Assembly: GCF_000373925.1 (NCBI RefSeq)
Contig: NZ_KB892801.1
Span: 1 to 64,000, forward strand
Length of the DNA: 64,000 bases
Origin: Actinopolymorpha alba DSM 45243
GTDB taxonomy: Bacteria > Actinomycetota > Actinomycetes > Propionibacteriales > Actinopolymorphaceae
Direction: 5' to 3'
Shown: in pieces, positions 1 through 8,972 of the stretch
How the letters are laid out: the number at the start of each line of letters is the position of its first letter
Position numbering within the stretch: position 1 is the first letter of the stretch
The notes under the pieces: model-generated
The model's input: the letters and a program-made list of their open reading frames with translations, nothing else
Database searches by the model: none
Told to the model about the DNA's origin: nothing
Translations under genes and position numbers: made by a program

Positions 1-1
1 G

Positions 2-754
2 CCTGCGGAGTATGGGCCTTGGCAGACGGTGTATGGCCTGTTTCGCCGTTGGTAGCGGGATGGCACCTGGGCGCGGGTCCTGGCCGGGTTGCAGGCCTGT
101 GCCGATGCGGCTGGGTTGATCACCTGGGATGTGAGCGTGGATTCCACGATTGCCAGGGCGCACCAGCATGCGGCCGGAGCCCGGAAAAGGGGGATCTGCA
201 AGCCGAACCACCAGGCGGCCTGGCCGGCGTCGGCGGGATCGAGCCGGCTGATCACGCGTTGGGACGCTCCCGCGGCGGCTGGACCACGAAACTCCATCTG
301 GGTTGTGAGCAAGGCCGCAAGCCGCTGTCGATCCTGGTCACCGCCGGGCAGCGTGGCGACACCCCCGCAGTTCCAGGCGGTGCTGGACGGCATCAGCGTG
401 GCCCGCCCCGGCCCAGGCCGCCCTCAATGTCGTCCCGACCGGGTGCTGGCTGACAGGGCCTACAGCTCCCGCGCAAACCGGGTCTACCTGCGGCGACGCG
501 GCATCCGGGCAACCATCCCGGTCAAAGTCGATCAGGCCGCCCACCGCCGCAACCGCGGCTCCCGCGGCGGGCGACCACCCGCCTTCGACTCCGATATCTA
601 CAAGCAGCGACACGCCGTCGAATGCGGCATCAACCTGCTCAAGCAGCGTCGCGCCGTAGCCACCCGATACGACAAACTCGCCGTCCGCTACCAGGCCACC
701 ATCCACATCGCCGCCATCGACACCTGGCTCCGCGACCTCGAACGACACTTATGA
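2..754 (+). pseudogene. IS5-family transposase remnant, 5' end outside window
   Basis: Conceptual translation gives a DDE transposase of the IS5 type: [20 protein letters not shown], then [19 protein letters not shown], then [16 protein letters not shown] and, near the end, an [20 protein letters not shown] motif. It cannot be read in one frame. A TAG at 53-55 replaces the usual Gln of a RRWQRDGTW-like stretch. The middle third is in a different frame from the flanks, with one switch near 200-245 and a return at the C run 362-366, which has one C too many. The N-terminus lies left of the window. The sequence tatgaaacacggcctag just after the stop resembles an IS terminus ending at CTAG, which is inference. 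No other copy is in the window. Confidence 0.85.
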
Positions 755-915
755 AACACGGCCTAGTGACTGAAGTCAGCTTGGGTGTACCAGGCGGGCT
801 CTACCAGGCGCTCGCCGACTGGGCCGAATGGGCCAGGTCGGCGCCGCTCGCGACCGGCGAGACCACGCCCGAAGAGACCGCCACCGAAGCGTCCACGCCC
901 GGCAAACCCCGGCCG

Positions 916-1515
916 TCAGGATCGCGTCGTACGGCGTGACGACCTTCGCCGCCGGTCTCGTGGCGCGGTGAGGATTTCGATCAGCGCGGACAGTCGCGGG
1001 GCCGGGTCGAAGGCCGGGTCGGGCGAGGCTAGCTGGTGCAGGAGAAGGCCGTCGAACAGATCCAGGAGGAGCGCGGCGTCGTCGCGTGGGTCGCTCGAGC
1101 CGACCTCCTCCAGCCATCCCGCGGCCCAGGTCAGGACGTGCTCGCGGGTGAGGGTGAGGTGCTCCTGTAGGGAGGGGGCCTGCGCCGCCTCGATGAAGAG
1201 GGCGTAGCGGGCGAGGGTGAGCGTACGCCGCGGCCCGGTCGCGTCGACGGCGAACTCCGCGAGGGCGTCGGTCAACCCCGCGGCCGTGGTCGGCCTGGCC
1301 GTCGTGGCGATCTCTTCCCAGATCGATTGTTCTCTGGCGGTGAAGCGTTCGACGATCGCTTTGACGAGCGCGTCCCTGGTGCGGAAATAGTTTGAGGTCG
1401 AACCAGCGGGTACGCCGGCGGCGGCGTCGACCGCGCGATGGGTGAGTCGGCGCGCTCCATGCTCTCCAAGCACGGAAATCGCTGCGTCAAGGAGTTCCTC
1501 CCGGCGGGACGTCAT
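916..1515 (-). CDS. TetR/AcrR-family transcriptional regulator
   Basis: 199-aa protein with an N-terminal TetR helix-turn-helix at about residues 6-55 (RREELLDAAISVLGEHGARR then LTHRAVDAAAGVPAGSTSNY and FRTRDALVKAI) and an all-helical ligand-binding C-terminal part. The last roughly 15 residues are Arg/Ser-rich and may be disordered. The ATG at 1513-1515 faces the FAD monooxygenase that starts at 1562, with only 46 bp between them. A perfect palindrome lies in that gap, so this protein most likely represses itself and the monooxygenase until an inducer, perhaps the enzyme's substrate, binds. This is the standard arrangement for TetR-regulated flavin monooxygenases. The ligand cannot be told from sequence. 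Confidence 0.9.
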   Translation of the reverse strand: MTSRREELLDAAISVLGEHGARRLTHRAVDAAAGVPAGSTSNYFRTRDALVKAIVERFTAREQSIWEEIATTARPTTAAGLTDALAEFAVDATGPRRTLTLARYALFIEAAQAPSLQEHLTLTREHVLTWAAGWLEEVGSSDPRDDAALLLDLFDGLLLHQLASPDPAFDPAPRLSALIEILTAPRDRRRRSSRRTTRS

Positions 1516-1535
1516 CAGCGCATGCTATCGATGGC

Positions 1536-1549
1536 ACTACAGATGTAGT
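1536..1549. promoter_or_regulatory. Palindromic operator for the TetR gene at 916-1515
   Basis: ACTACA-GA-TGTAGT is a perfect 6-bp inverted repeat around a 2-bp centre, 20 bp from the TetR start and 12 bp from the monooxygenase start. Size and position fit a TetR operator controlling both divergent genes. Binding is inferred. Confidence 0.65.
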
Positions 1550-1561
1550 AACCTTGCGCTC

Positions 1562-2626
1562 ATGCGAGGAACAGCAGCGATCGTGGGTGGTGGAGTCGGC
1601 GGGTTGGCAGTGGGCGCGGCCCTTGCGACCAATGGGTGGCAGGTCGCGATCTTCGAGCGGGATGCCGGGCCAGCCGTGACCGGCACGGCCCTTGGCATGT
1701 GGCCGTCCGCGCTGGCCGCGCTCGATCACCTCGGCGTCGGCGCCAGGGTCCGCGCCCTTGGTACGCCGCAGGCCGCGGCCGTCTTCAGTCGTCCCGACGG
1801 CACCCGGATCGGATCGCTCGACGTCAAGGGCCTACGGCGGCGTACCGGCGAATCCGTCCACCTGCTCTCAAGACCCGCGCTCCTCGGCCTGCTGCGCGCG
1901 GGCGTGCCAGAATCCGCGTTGCGGTTCGGCTCGGCGATCGCCGATGCCAGTGCCCTCCAGAAGGACTACGACGTGGTCGTCGCGGCGGACGGCATCTTCT
2001 CCGGTACGCGCGAGGCGCTGTTCGGCGCGCGATTCGGCGCTCGCTACACCGGCATCACCGCCTGGCGGGGCCAGATCGACACGATGCCGACCGAGTCGCT
2101 GATCGAGACCTGGGGCAGGGGCGGGAAGTTCGGTGTCACCCCGCAGGAAGATGGTCGCACCAACTGGTACGCGACGACTGTGGCACCAGAACGCGCCTTC
2201 ACGCCGGGCCGCGAACGCGCCGCGCTGCGGGAGCTCTTCGGCAGCTGGCATGGTGGTGTGCGCGGTGTCCTCGACGCCATCGTGGAGGAGGGCATCTTTC
2301 GCCACGATCTCTACGTCGTACCCCCGTTGCCGACGTACGTCCGGGACACCGTCGCCCTCATCGGAGACGCCGCACACGCGATGACTCCCGATCTTGGCCG
2401 CGGCGCCTGCGAGGCGCTCATCGACGCGGTGACTCTCGCCCAGTGTCTGGACGCGCACTCCAGTGTCGTCGGCGGCCTGCGTGCGTATGACCAGCGGCGG
2501 CGGCGACCGACGCAACGTCTCGCGGTGGTCGCCTCGACCGCCTCCCGCCTCACCCGTTGGACTCGGGCGTTGTGGCTGCGGAACGCCCTGCTCCGACTGA
2601 GCCTGCTCGCGCCGACTCCCGCCTGA
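1562..2626 (+). CDS. FAD-dependent monooxygenase (PHBH-like fold)
   Basis: 354-aa flavoprotein of the p-hydroxybenzoate hydroxylase / UbiH-like class. The FAD-binding GxGxxG is at the extreme N-terminus (AIVGGGVGGLAVGAAL) and the second FAD motif GDAAHAMTPDLGRGACEALI is near residue 275. Such enzymes use NAD(P)H and O2 to hydroxylate or epoxidise small organic substrates. The ATG at 1562 is chosen over in-frame starts further upstream because it places the Rossmann glycines at the N-terminus and leaves the operator outside the gene. It probably belongs to a small TetR-controlled catabolic or detoxification unit. The 3' end overlaps the convergent epimerase by 77 bp. The substrate is unknown. 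Confidence 0.88.
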   Translation: MRGTAAIVGGGVGGLAVGAALATNGWQVAIFERDAGPAVTGTALGMWPSALAALDHLGVGARVRALGTPQAAAVFSRPDGTRIGSLDVKGLRRRTGESVHLLSRPALLGLLRAGVPESALRFGSAIADASALQKDYDVVVAADGIFSGTREALFGARFGARYTGITAWRGQIDTMPTESLIETWGRGGKFGVTPQEDGRTNWYATTVAPERAFTPGRERAALRELFGSWHGGVRGVLDAIVEEGIFRHDLYVVPPLPTYVRDTVALIGDAAHAMTPDLGRGACEALIDAVTLAQCLDAHSSVVGGLRAYDQRRRRPTQRLAVVASTASRLTRWTRALWLRNALLRLSLLAPTPA

Positions 2627-3581
2627 CCGGGGGCCTGGAATCCATCCGCTGCCGGTGCCATTCCACCTGTGATGCCAGCCCCTCCGCCAAACCCACGGAC
2701 GGAATCCAGCCGAGCAGTCGCTCCGCCTGCTCGCAGGTGGCCCACGTCTCGCTCACGTCGCCGGCCTGCTCGGGTGTTCTCGTGACCTGGAGGGGTTCCT
2801 CGGCGATCTGTGTGAGCAGGGCGAGTACGCCGTTGACGGTCGTGCGGGTTCCGCCGGCGACGTTGAGCACCGTCGCGGGTGGCAGGTCGACCTCCGTCGC
2901 GAGCAGGTTGGCCCGCACCACGTCGTCGACGTGGGTGAAGTCGCGGACCTGCTCACCGTCGCCGTACAACTGGATCTCGGTCCGCCCGAGGGCGGCCTCG
3001 ATGAACCGGTGGAACGCCATGTCGGGGCGCTGTCTTGGACCGTAGACCGTGAAGTACCGCAGGGCGACCGTGGGCACGTCCCAGTTTCTGCCGTACGTAC
3101 CGCAGAGGTGTTCGCCGGCGAGCTTGGTCACGCCGTACGGGCTGAACGGCCGGGGGATCGTGTTCTCTGACGTGGGGTAGCTCGGCGCGTTGCCGTACAC
3201 CGAGGAGCTCGACGCGTAGACGAACCTGCGCACCCCCACCTGGCGGGCGGCCTCGAGGAGGCGCTGGGTGGCGAGCACGTTGTGTTCAACGTAATCGACG
3301 AAGCCGGGCCCCCACGACGGTCGTACGCCGGGAATTCCGGCCTGGTGCAGGACGATATCGGTGCCGGTCAGCAGGTCGGTCAGGTCGGCGAACCGCAGGT
3401 CCGTCTCGATCAGCCGGAAATTGGCGGCCTGGCGCAGTTTCCGGAGATTCTGCTCCTTCATGACGCGGCTGTAGTTGCCGGTGAAGGTGTCAATGCCCAC
3501 CAATTCGTCGGCGCGCGGTAACAGGTATTCGGCGATGTGACTTCCAATAAATCCGGCGACGCCGGTGACGAGATATCGCAT
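2550..3581 (-). CDS. NAD-dependent epimerase/dehydratase (extended SDR, UDP-sugar epimerase type)
   Basis: 343-aa extended short-chain dehydrogenase. It has the N-terminal NAD-binding GVAGFIG motif, the SSSSVYG catalytic Ser region near residue 125, the catalytic YGVTK near residue 150 and a YGPRQRPDMA substrate loop. This is the signature of UDP-glucose/glucuronate 4-epimerases and dTDP-glucose-type dehydratases; the text does not decide which. It probably supplies a nucleotide sugar to the divergent glycosyltransferase operon at 4056. The ATG at 3579-3581 follows a G-rich ribosome-binding site. About 30 basic residues after the fold (RPPVRRESARAG onward) run over the 3' end of the convergent monooxygenase and may be a disordered tail. 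Confidence 0.9.
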   Translation of the reverse strand: MRYLVTGVAGFIGSHIAEYLLPRADELVGIDTFTGNYSRVMKEQNLRKLRQAANFRLIETDLRFADLTDLLTGTDIVLHQAGIPGVRPSWGPGFVDYVEHNVLATQRLLEAARQVGVRRFVYASSSSVYGNAPSYPTSENTIPRPFSPYGVTKLAGEHLCGTYGRNWDVPTVALRYFTVYGPRQRPDMAFHRFIEAALGRTEIQLYGDGEQVRDFTHVDDVVRANLLATEVDLPPATVLNVAGGTRTTVNGVLALLTQIAEEPLQVTRTPEQAGDVSETWATCEQAERLLGWIPSVGLAEGLASQVEWHRQRMDSRPPVRRESARAGSVGAGRSAATTPESNG

Positions 3582-4055
3582 GGTCCCCCCCGCGTGCTGA
3601 TGCTGTTACCCGCGTCCTGCTGCTGTTCTCCCGAGATGCTGATGGCGGCCATTCGCCAGCCTGGTCATCAGTCTGGTCATCCGCCGTCGTGGCTGGCGAC
3701 GCGGATTCGCGGCGAGCCGTTCAAAACGCTAACGGGCTTGGAGTGCGGCCTGCGCGTATTCATAGAAATCGGTGCCGTTTCCAATTTTGCGGGCTGGTAA
3801 AGGCGCTTCCTGTGGAAGCTGTCGAGGCGGCTGCCGGGCGCCGGCGGTGAGAGTTCCCTCATGCCGACCGGGCCGCGGGTGAACTCGGAATGAACGGCAA
3901 TCGGCCGGGGAATGGCAGACGTATGGCGCCGTAAATACGGTTGCACAGAATTACCTGGGCAACGGAAATACCCTTCCAAAGGGTGGCGGCTTGGGGGTGG
4001 GAATGATGAGGCGATACCCGGCGAACGTTCGCGCACACCGATTCCGGGAAGAGTC
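3582..4055. promoter_or_regulatory. Divergent intergenic region of the glycan cluster
   Basis: 474 bp between the epimerase and the seven-gene operon, with no convincing gene. An open frame reaches upstream of 4056 from 3912, but it lacks family similarity and a ribosome-binding site. Base composition becomes AT-richer near 3880-3980, a plausible promoter zone for the operon. A short near-repeat (tggtcatcag / tggtcatccg) lies at 3663-3683. No named operator was recognised. Confidence 0.5.
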
Positions 4056-5366
4056 ATGGTGAACACCTCTGAGGAAGCGCGGTTGCTCGTCTATACGCAG
4101 GACGGTCTCGGCCTTGGTCACCTGCGGCGGACGACCCTTCTCGCGACGGAGTTCCTCCGCAGCCGGCCCTATGCCAGCACGCTCACGATCTCGGACTCCC
4201 CGCTCGGGCAGTTCTTCACGGCGTCCAGCGGCCATGACTATCTGAAGCTGCCGTCCATCCGGAAGACCGCGCCGGGCCGCTGGCAGCCGATCGCGCTCGC
4301 GTCGCCGTTCGACGACGTCCTCGCGCTGCGCCGCGAGATCATCCGGAGCGCGGTGCTGAAGTTCCAGCCGCACGTCCTGCTCGTCGACCACATGCCGAGC
4401 GGCGCGATGGGCGAACTCGTGCCGGCGCTGGAGGCGATCCGGTCCAGGCCGGTGCGCGTGGTGCTCGGGCTGCGCGACATCCTCGACGCCCCGGCGACGG
4501 TCCGCCGGCGCTGGCGGCTGGAGGGCGCGTTCGAGGCGGTCGAGCGCTTCTACGACGACGTTCTCGTGTACGGCTCCCGTGACGTCTTCGACGTGGCGGC
4601 GGAGTACGGCTGGCCGGCCGAGGCGAGCCGGCGTATCCGCTACTGCGGGTACGTGTGCTCACCGCCCGGTGGGCACACGTCGGATCAGATCCGCCGGCGC
4701 TACCTGCTGAACCGGCCCGACGACGCACTCATCGTCGCCATGGCCGGTGGGGGAGCCGACGCGTTCCCGCTCTTCGACGCCCTGCTGCGCGCCGTACCCC
4801 GGCTCACCGCCCACCGCCCGTGCACGGTCGTCATCGTCACCGGGCCGTTCCTGCCCGAGGTGGAGCGGCTCGCGCTGCGCCGACGGGCGCGAGACCTGCC
4901 GGTGCATGTCATCACGTCGGTACCCGACTCGCTGAGCTACCTCGGTGCCGCCGACGTGGTCGTCGGCATGGCGGGCTACAACACGACGTCGGAGATCCTG
5001 AGCCTGCGCAAGCCGGCGTTGCTGGTGCCGCGCCGCGGTCCGAGTGCGGAGCAGCAGATGAGGGCCCGGCTGTTCGCCGAACGCGGGTGGGTGCGCTGGG
5101 TCTCTCCGGACCACCTGGACGCGGACGCGGTCGGCGACGCCGTACTGGGGATCTTCGCCGGCGCGGGTGGGCCACCGCTGTCGGCGCCCGACCTCAACGG
5201 CCGGCAGGTGGCGGCGGAGCGGTTGCTCGCCGGTCTCCAGGAAGTAGTGCCCACAGAACCCCCAGCGGCCACGACACCCGGGTCGCGGGAGAACGGCACG
5301 CCGAAGGTCCGGGCGGCGGTTCGCCACGCGGCGCGCGTGGATCGGCCACTGTTGGCTGAGGGGTAG
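4056..5366 (+). CDS. MurG-like (GT-B) glycosyltransferase
   Basis: 436-aa GT-B glycosyltransferase of the MurG / predicted glycosyl transferase (COG4671-like) type. The N-terminal domain opens with LLVYTQDGLGLGHLRRTT, the glycine-rich acceptor-side loop GLGHLRR. The C-terminal domain carries MAGYNTTSEILSLRKPALLV followed by PRRGPSAEQQMRA, matching the nucleotide-sugar donor site of MurG-like enzymes. The ATG at 4056 follows gggaagag at a normal distance; the longer in-frame extension is not family-like. It is the first gene of the coupled operon, and its stop lies 2 bp before the next start. Donor and acceptor are unknown; the donor may come from the divergent epimerase. Confidence 0.88.
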   Translation: MVNTSEEARLLVYTQDGLGLGHLRRTTLLATEFLRSRPYASTLTISDSPLGQFFTASSGHDYLKLPSIRKTAPGRWQPIALASPFDDVLALRREIIRSAVLKFQPHVLLVDHMPSGAMGELVPALEAIRSRPVRVVLGLRDILDAPATVRRRWRLEGAFEAVERFYDDVLVYGSRDVFDVAAEYGWPAEASRRIRYCGYVCSPPGGHTSDQIRRRYLLNRPDDALIVAMAGGGADAFPLFDALLRAVPRLTAHRPCTVVIVTGPFLPEVERLALRRRARDLPVHVITSVPDSLSYLGAADVVVGMAGYNTTSEILSLRKPALLVPRRGPSAEQQMRARLFAERGWVRWVSPDHLDADAVGDAVLGIFAGAGGPPLSAPDLNGRQVAAERLLAGLQEVVPTEPPAATTPGSRENGTPKVRAAVRHAARVDRPLLAEG

Positions 5367-5368
5367 CC

Positions 5369-6679
5369 GTGGCCAGTCCGTCCCTTGCCACCCCCCGCGA
5401 GCTGGGCTTTCTCGCCGCCGGTCCGCACGCCGTCGAGGGTGTACGCCGGGCGGTGACCGACCCGCTGCGGCACGGGCTCGCGCCCCTGCTGGACCGGTGC
5501 CTGCCCGACGGGGTCACGGCGGCGCGTCCACGCCTCCTGCGGACGAAGTACAAGCCCAACCGGAAGCTCACCGCCTACTACGCGATGCAAGTCCCTGACC
5601 ACCGGTCGCAGGCGCCGCGCCACCTGGCGGTCACCTGGTCCGTGGCTCCCGCCGATCCGGCCGAGACCGCGGAACCGTCGCTCCTGGAGGAGGCGGCGTA
5701 CCGGCGCGGTGTGGCGGCGCCGTTCCGGCGGCTCGCCGCGACCTCCCCGGACGGCTGCGTCTCCCTCGCGATCGCCCCGGTCGATCCGGCGTTCCCGCGC
5801 CTGGTCGGCCTGTACGCGGCGGCCGACGACGTCACCACCGTGCGGTTCCGGCCCGGCCAGCGGCACGTGCTCCGCGTGGTGATGCCGCCACCCGACGCCG
5901 GAGTGGCGTTCGTCAAGGCGTACCGCGACGGCACCGGCGAACGCGCGGTCGCCGTCGCCCAGGCGTGGGACGCGCTGCTGGCCGACGGGTGTCCGGGGGT
6001 ACGGACGGCCCGCGTGCTCAGGTACGCCGCCGCGGACCGGGCGGTGTGGTGGGCGGGTGAGCCAGGCGAGCCGCTGTGGCGGTGCCTCACCGACGGTACG
6101 GCGGTACGACGGTTGCCGCGCCTCGTCGGTCAGGCGCTGCGGGTGCTGCACGAGCACACCCCCGAGCAGGTGCTGCCCCACTATGAGACGGCCACCGAGA
6201 TCGCCACCACCATCCGGGCGTCCGGGCACATCGGGCTGCTCCTCCCGCCGGTGGGCGAGCGGCTCCGCCGGTTGATCTCGCGGGTCGTCGCCTGCCTGGA
6301 CCAGCTGCCCACCGAACCCCCGCGCCTCACCCACGGCGACCTGAAGTGCGACAACCTGCTCTCCACCGGCGTGGAGGTACGCGCGATCGACCTGGACCGC
6401 GCGGCCATCGCCGACCCCGCCCTCGACCTGGGCAAGTTCATCGCCGACCTGCGCTGGTGGTGCGCCCTGCTCGGGGCGGACGCGGAGGTGGCGGTCGCGG
6501 CGTTCCTCGAGGGGTACGTCGAGCAGTACAGCGGATGCGGTCTGGACCGGCTCGCCCGGGCCCGGGCGCTGGCCGCGTTGTTTCAGGTGAAGCTGGTCGC
6601 GCGCCGCGTCGCCGTGCACGACCCGGCGTGGGCGGTCCTCGTCTCCAGGGGCATGGACCTTGCCGAGGTCGCCGTATGA
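5369..6679 (+). CDS. APH/maltokinase-like phosphotransferase with canonical catalytic loop
   Basis: 436-aa protein of the aminoglycoside phosphotransferase (APH) fold. The catalytic loop THGDLKCDN near residues 320-328 has the full HxDxxxxN pattern, and the Mg-binding AIDLDRAAIADPALDLG follows near 340. Upstream are two N-lobe-like modules, one with KYKPNRKLTAYYAM near residue 55 and one with RFRPGQRHVLRVV near 158, ending in FVKAYRD, which carries the putative ATP-binding Lys. The GTG start at 5369 lies 2 bp after the previous stop behind a gctgagggg ribosome-binding site. It is the only kinase in this operon that keeps the metal-binding Asn, so it is the most clearly active one. The substrate is unknown; a sugar or glycan is suggested by the two neighbouring glycosyltransferases. 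Confidence 0.82.
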   Translation: MASPSLATPRELGFLAAGPHAVEGVRRAVTDPLRHGLAPLLDRCLPDGVTAARPRLLRTKYKPNRKLTAYYAMQVPDHRSQAPRHLAVTWSVAPADPAETAEPSLLEEAAYRRGVAAPFRRLAATSPDGCVSLAIAPVDPAFPRLVGLYAAADDVTTVRFRPGQRHVLRVVMPPPDAGVAFVKAYRDGTGERAVAVAQAWDALLADGCPGVRTARVLRYAAADRAVWWAGEPGEPLWRCLTDGTAVRRLPRLVGQALRVLHEHTPEQVLPHYETATEIATTIRASGHIGLLLPPVGERLRRLISRVVACLDQLPTEPPRLTHGDLKCDNLLSTGVEVRAIDLDRAAIADPALDLGKFIADLRWWCALLGADAEVAVAAFLEGYVEQYSGCGLDRLARARALAALFQVKLVARRVAVHDPAWAVLVSRGMDLAEVAV

Positions 6680-6755
6680 GCGAGCGGAGCGAGCGGATCA
6701 TCCAATACAGCGTCTCGAGTGCCTCATGCGCGCCCGGAGCGAAGCGAGGACGTGC
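6680..6755 (+). repeat. Spacer with gagcggagcgagc / gagcgaagcgagg repeat motifs
   Basis: The only real gap in the operon. It holds agcgagcggagcgagcgg at its left end and cggagcgaagcgagg at its right end, just before the next start. Related gagcggagcgagc and ggaacgaagcgac strings recur at 13340-13430 inside the linker of the ABC fusion gene. The right part also supplies the ribosome-binding site for the ATG at 6756. Confidence 0.55.
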
Positions 6756-8972
6756 ATGAGAAGGGATCCGCGACCGCGACCGCTCGCCGACCTGGACCCG
6801 GCGCTGCCGCGGCTGGCCGGCACGCTGGCCGAGGCGAGACCGGGCTGGACCCTGCACGACGCCTCCTGGCGGCCGGGCGAACGCTGCCTCCTGGCGTACC
6901 GGATCGCGCCGCCACCATCGTCTGGCCAGGTCCCGACGTTCGTGGCGGTGGAGGTCACACCGGACGGCGTGGTCCGGCGCGACCTGCGTGAAGACCCGGG
7001 CCTGCCGGGCGTGGCGCAGGCCGCCGACGAGACCGTGGTGCGCGACCGGCTCGCCGAACTCGGCGTACGCGACGTCCACTCCTGCACGGTGGAGCCGGTG
7101 CGGTACCGGCCCGGCTCACGGGCGGTGCTGCGGTACGACATCGAGACCGGTGCCGGTGCCCTGCGGATGTACGCCAAGGTGCTCGGTGGTTCGGGTCGAC
7201 GGGCGGCGTACGCCGTCCCCGAAGCTCTGGCCACCTCGGCCCCACCCGGTCTGCTGCCTGACCTGCTGGCCGCCTGGCCGGACCGGCGCGTCCTCCTGCA
7301 CCGGGCCGTCGAGGGCCGGCAGCTGTCGGCGGTGTTCGGCGACTGCGGCGTTCCGTCCGCGACGAAGCTGCGCCTGGCCTACCAACTGGGCGACCTGCTC
7401 GCCCGCCTGCACGCGGCGGAAGCTGCGGCTCCCATCCGTACGCCGGCCGAGGCGCTCCAAGCCGTGGGTGAGTCGCTGGCGATCGTGCGGTACGCCGACC
7501 TGCACCTCGCACAGCGGCTGACCAGGGTGGTCGACCGGCTCGCGGCACCGATCCCGTGGGACGGCGCCTGCGTCCTCGGCCACGGTGGGTTCCGGCCCGG
7601 CCAGGTGATCCTCACCGGCCGGCGGCTGACGCTGCTCGACCTCGACAGCGCCTGCACGTGTGATCCCGAACGGGATCTCGCGACCGCAATGGCCCACCTC
7701 ACCTGGCAGGGCATCCGGCGGCCGCGGGACAGCGCGACGTTCGACGCGGCTGGTCGGGCGTTCGTCGCGGGGTACGAACGCCGCTCGGGTCCGGTCGACG
7801 CCCACGCCCTTCTGTGGTGGCGGCTGCTCGCGCTGGTGCGGGTCGCCGTTCGCCGCTACCGCCGGCTCGAGATCGCGGACTGGGAGTACCTGCCGCGGCT
7901 GGTGGAGGGAGTCGAGCGGCTGCTCTCGGACCTGCCCCTGCGCGCCGTGCGCGGGCGTCCGCTCGCCGAGTGCCTCCTCGACCGGCATCAGATGACGCGG
8001 ATCCTCCGCCCGTCGCTCACGCCGGTCGCCGCCGATCCCGGCGCGCTCGAGATCACCGCCGTCCGCCCACTCCACCAGGCACCGGGGCGCCGCACCGTCG
8101 TGGGGTACGCCGTCCGAGGCCTGGAGAAGGGAACGCCCGTCGCGCTCGTCGGCAAGCTCTTCGTCGAGCCGTACCGCGCGACCCTTGCGGACGCGAACCT
8201 TCGCGCGCTCGCGGACGGGCCGTTCAAGGACGGAGTCCTGCGGGTGCCCGAGCCGCTCCCGTCTCCCCTCGATCAGGGGCTGGTGCTCTACCGACGGTCG
8301 GGGGGAGTACCCCTGGACCAGCTGGACGGTCCCGCCGAGGTGGCCGGGGTGCGGGCCGCGGCGCGCTGGCTCGCGCGGCTGCACGGGTCTGACGTACTCC
8401 TGTCCCGGCGGCTCGACCTCGACGCCGAGGCGACGAACTGCCACGCGTGGGCGGGCCTGGTCGCCGACCGGGAACCAGACCTGCGCCTGATGGCGTGCCG
8501 GCTCGCCGACCGCTGGGCCGGGATCGTGAAGGACCGCTGGTTCGCGGCCAGAACGCCCATCCACAAGGACTTCCACGCCGGCCACGTCCTGCTCGGCGGT
8601 GTGGTTCCGGCCCCTCCCGGGCTTCGCCCGGCTGGGCCCACCCCCACCACCTCAGGGGTGACGGTGGTCGACCTGGACGAGGCCCGGATGGGTGACCCGG
8701 CCCTGGACGTGGCGCATTTCTGTGCCTACCTCGATCTGCGGGCCGGTCCAGAGCGAGCCGGGGTCCTCAGGCGGGTATTCCGCAAGGAGTACGCCGCGGT
8801 GGCCGATCCACCCGACGCCGATCGGGCCGCGGTGTTCGGTGCGTACGCCTGGCTCAAGATCGCCAAGCAGCTCGTGATGGGAACCGGCCCGCACCCCGTA
8901 CTCGACGACCGCCGGCGTGGTCCAAAGGTGGCCCATGCCCTGGAGATGGGGTTGAGATGCCTCGACACGTGA
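6756..8972 (+). CDS. Double APH-like protein (degenerate kinase plus second kinase-like domain)
   Basis: 738-aa protein made of two successive APH-like units. Unit one (about 1-410) has the SWRPGERCLLAYRI and VRYRPGSRAVLRYDI modules. Its catalytic loop reads GHGGFRPGQ near residue 276, so the catalytic Asp is Gly and the Asn is Gln, while LLDLDSA is kept; it is probably a pseudokinase. Unit two (about 430-738) has a single N-lobe (GRRTVVGYAV, VALVGKLFV), then IHKDFHAGH near 603, where Asp is kept and Asn is His, and VVDLDEARMGDPALD. The ATG at 6756 follows gcgagga; the frame is open further upstream but repeat-derived. About 22 residues between the loop and the Mg motif of unit two are encoded by a palindromic repeat (8601-8645). 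The 3' end overlaps the GT4 gene by 16 bp. Confidence 0.78.
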   Translation: MRRDPRPRPLADLDPALPRLAGTLAEARPGWTLHDASWRPGERCLLAYRIAPPPSSGQVPTFVAVEVTPDGVVRRDLREDPGLPGVAQAADETVVRDRLAELGVRDVHSCTVEPVRYRPGSRAVLRYDIETGAGALRMYAKVLGGSGRRAAYAVPEALATSAPPGLLPDLLAAWPDRRVLLHRAVEGRQLSAVFGDCGVPSATKLRLAYQLGDLLARLHAAEAAAPIRTPAEALQAVGESLAIVRYADLHLAQRLTRVVDRLAAPIPWDGACVLGHGGFRPGQVILTGRRLTLLDLDSACTCDPERDLATAMAHLTWQGIRRPRDSATFDAAGRAFVAGYERRSGPVDAHALLWWRLLALVRVAVRRYRRLEIADWEYLPRLVEGVERLLSDLPLRAVRGRPLAECLLDRHQMTRILRPSLTPVAADPGALEITAVRPLHQAPGRRTVVGYAVRGLEKGTPVALVGKLFVEPYRATLADANLRALADGPFKDGVLRVPEPLPSPLDQGLVLYRRSGGVPLDQLDGPAEVAGVRAAARWLARLHGSDVLLSRRLDLDAEATNCHAWAGLVADREPDLRLMACRLADRWAGIVKDRWFAARTPIHKDFHAGHVLLGGVVPAPPGLRPAGPTPTTSGVTVVDLDEARMGDPALDVAHFCAYLDLRAGPERAGVLRRVFRKEYAAVADPPDADRAAVFGAYAWLKIAKQLVMGTGPHPVLDDRRRGPKVAHALEMGLRCLDT
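8601..8645 (+). repeat. Interspersed palindromic repeat, copy 1, in frame inside a CDS
   Basis: 45 bp starting gtggttccggcccc, with a central hairpin ccgggc-ttc-gcccgg, ending gggcccaccccc. It matches 19675-19719 without gaps, with 5 mismatches. It encodes a Pro/Gly-rich loop in the double APH-like protein and keeps the frame. Confidence 0.8.

Noticed and set aside
4976-6619. Long open frame on the minus strand (547 codons) under the glycosyltransferase and kinase genes
   Set aside because: It has no recognisable motif and lies antisense to genes with clear motifs. Long antisense frames are common at this GC content.
7116-8585. 489-codon minus-strand frame under the double APH-like gene
   Set aside because: Composition is typical of an antisense shadow, with no start context.
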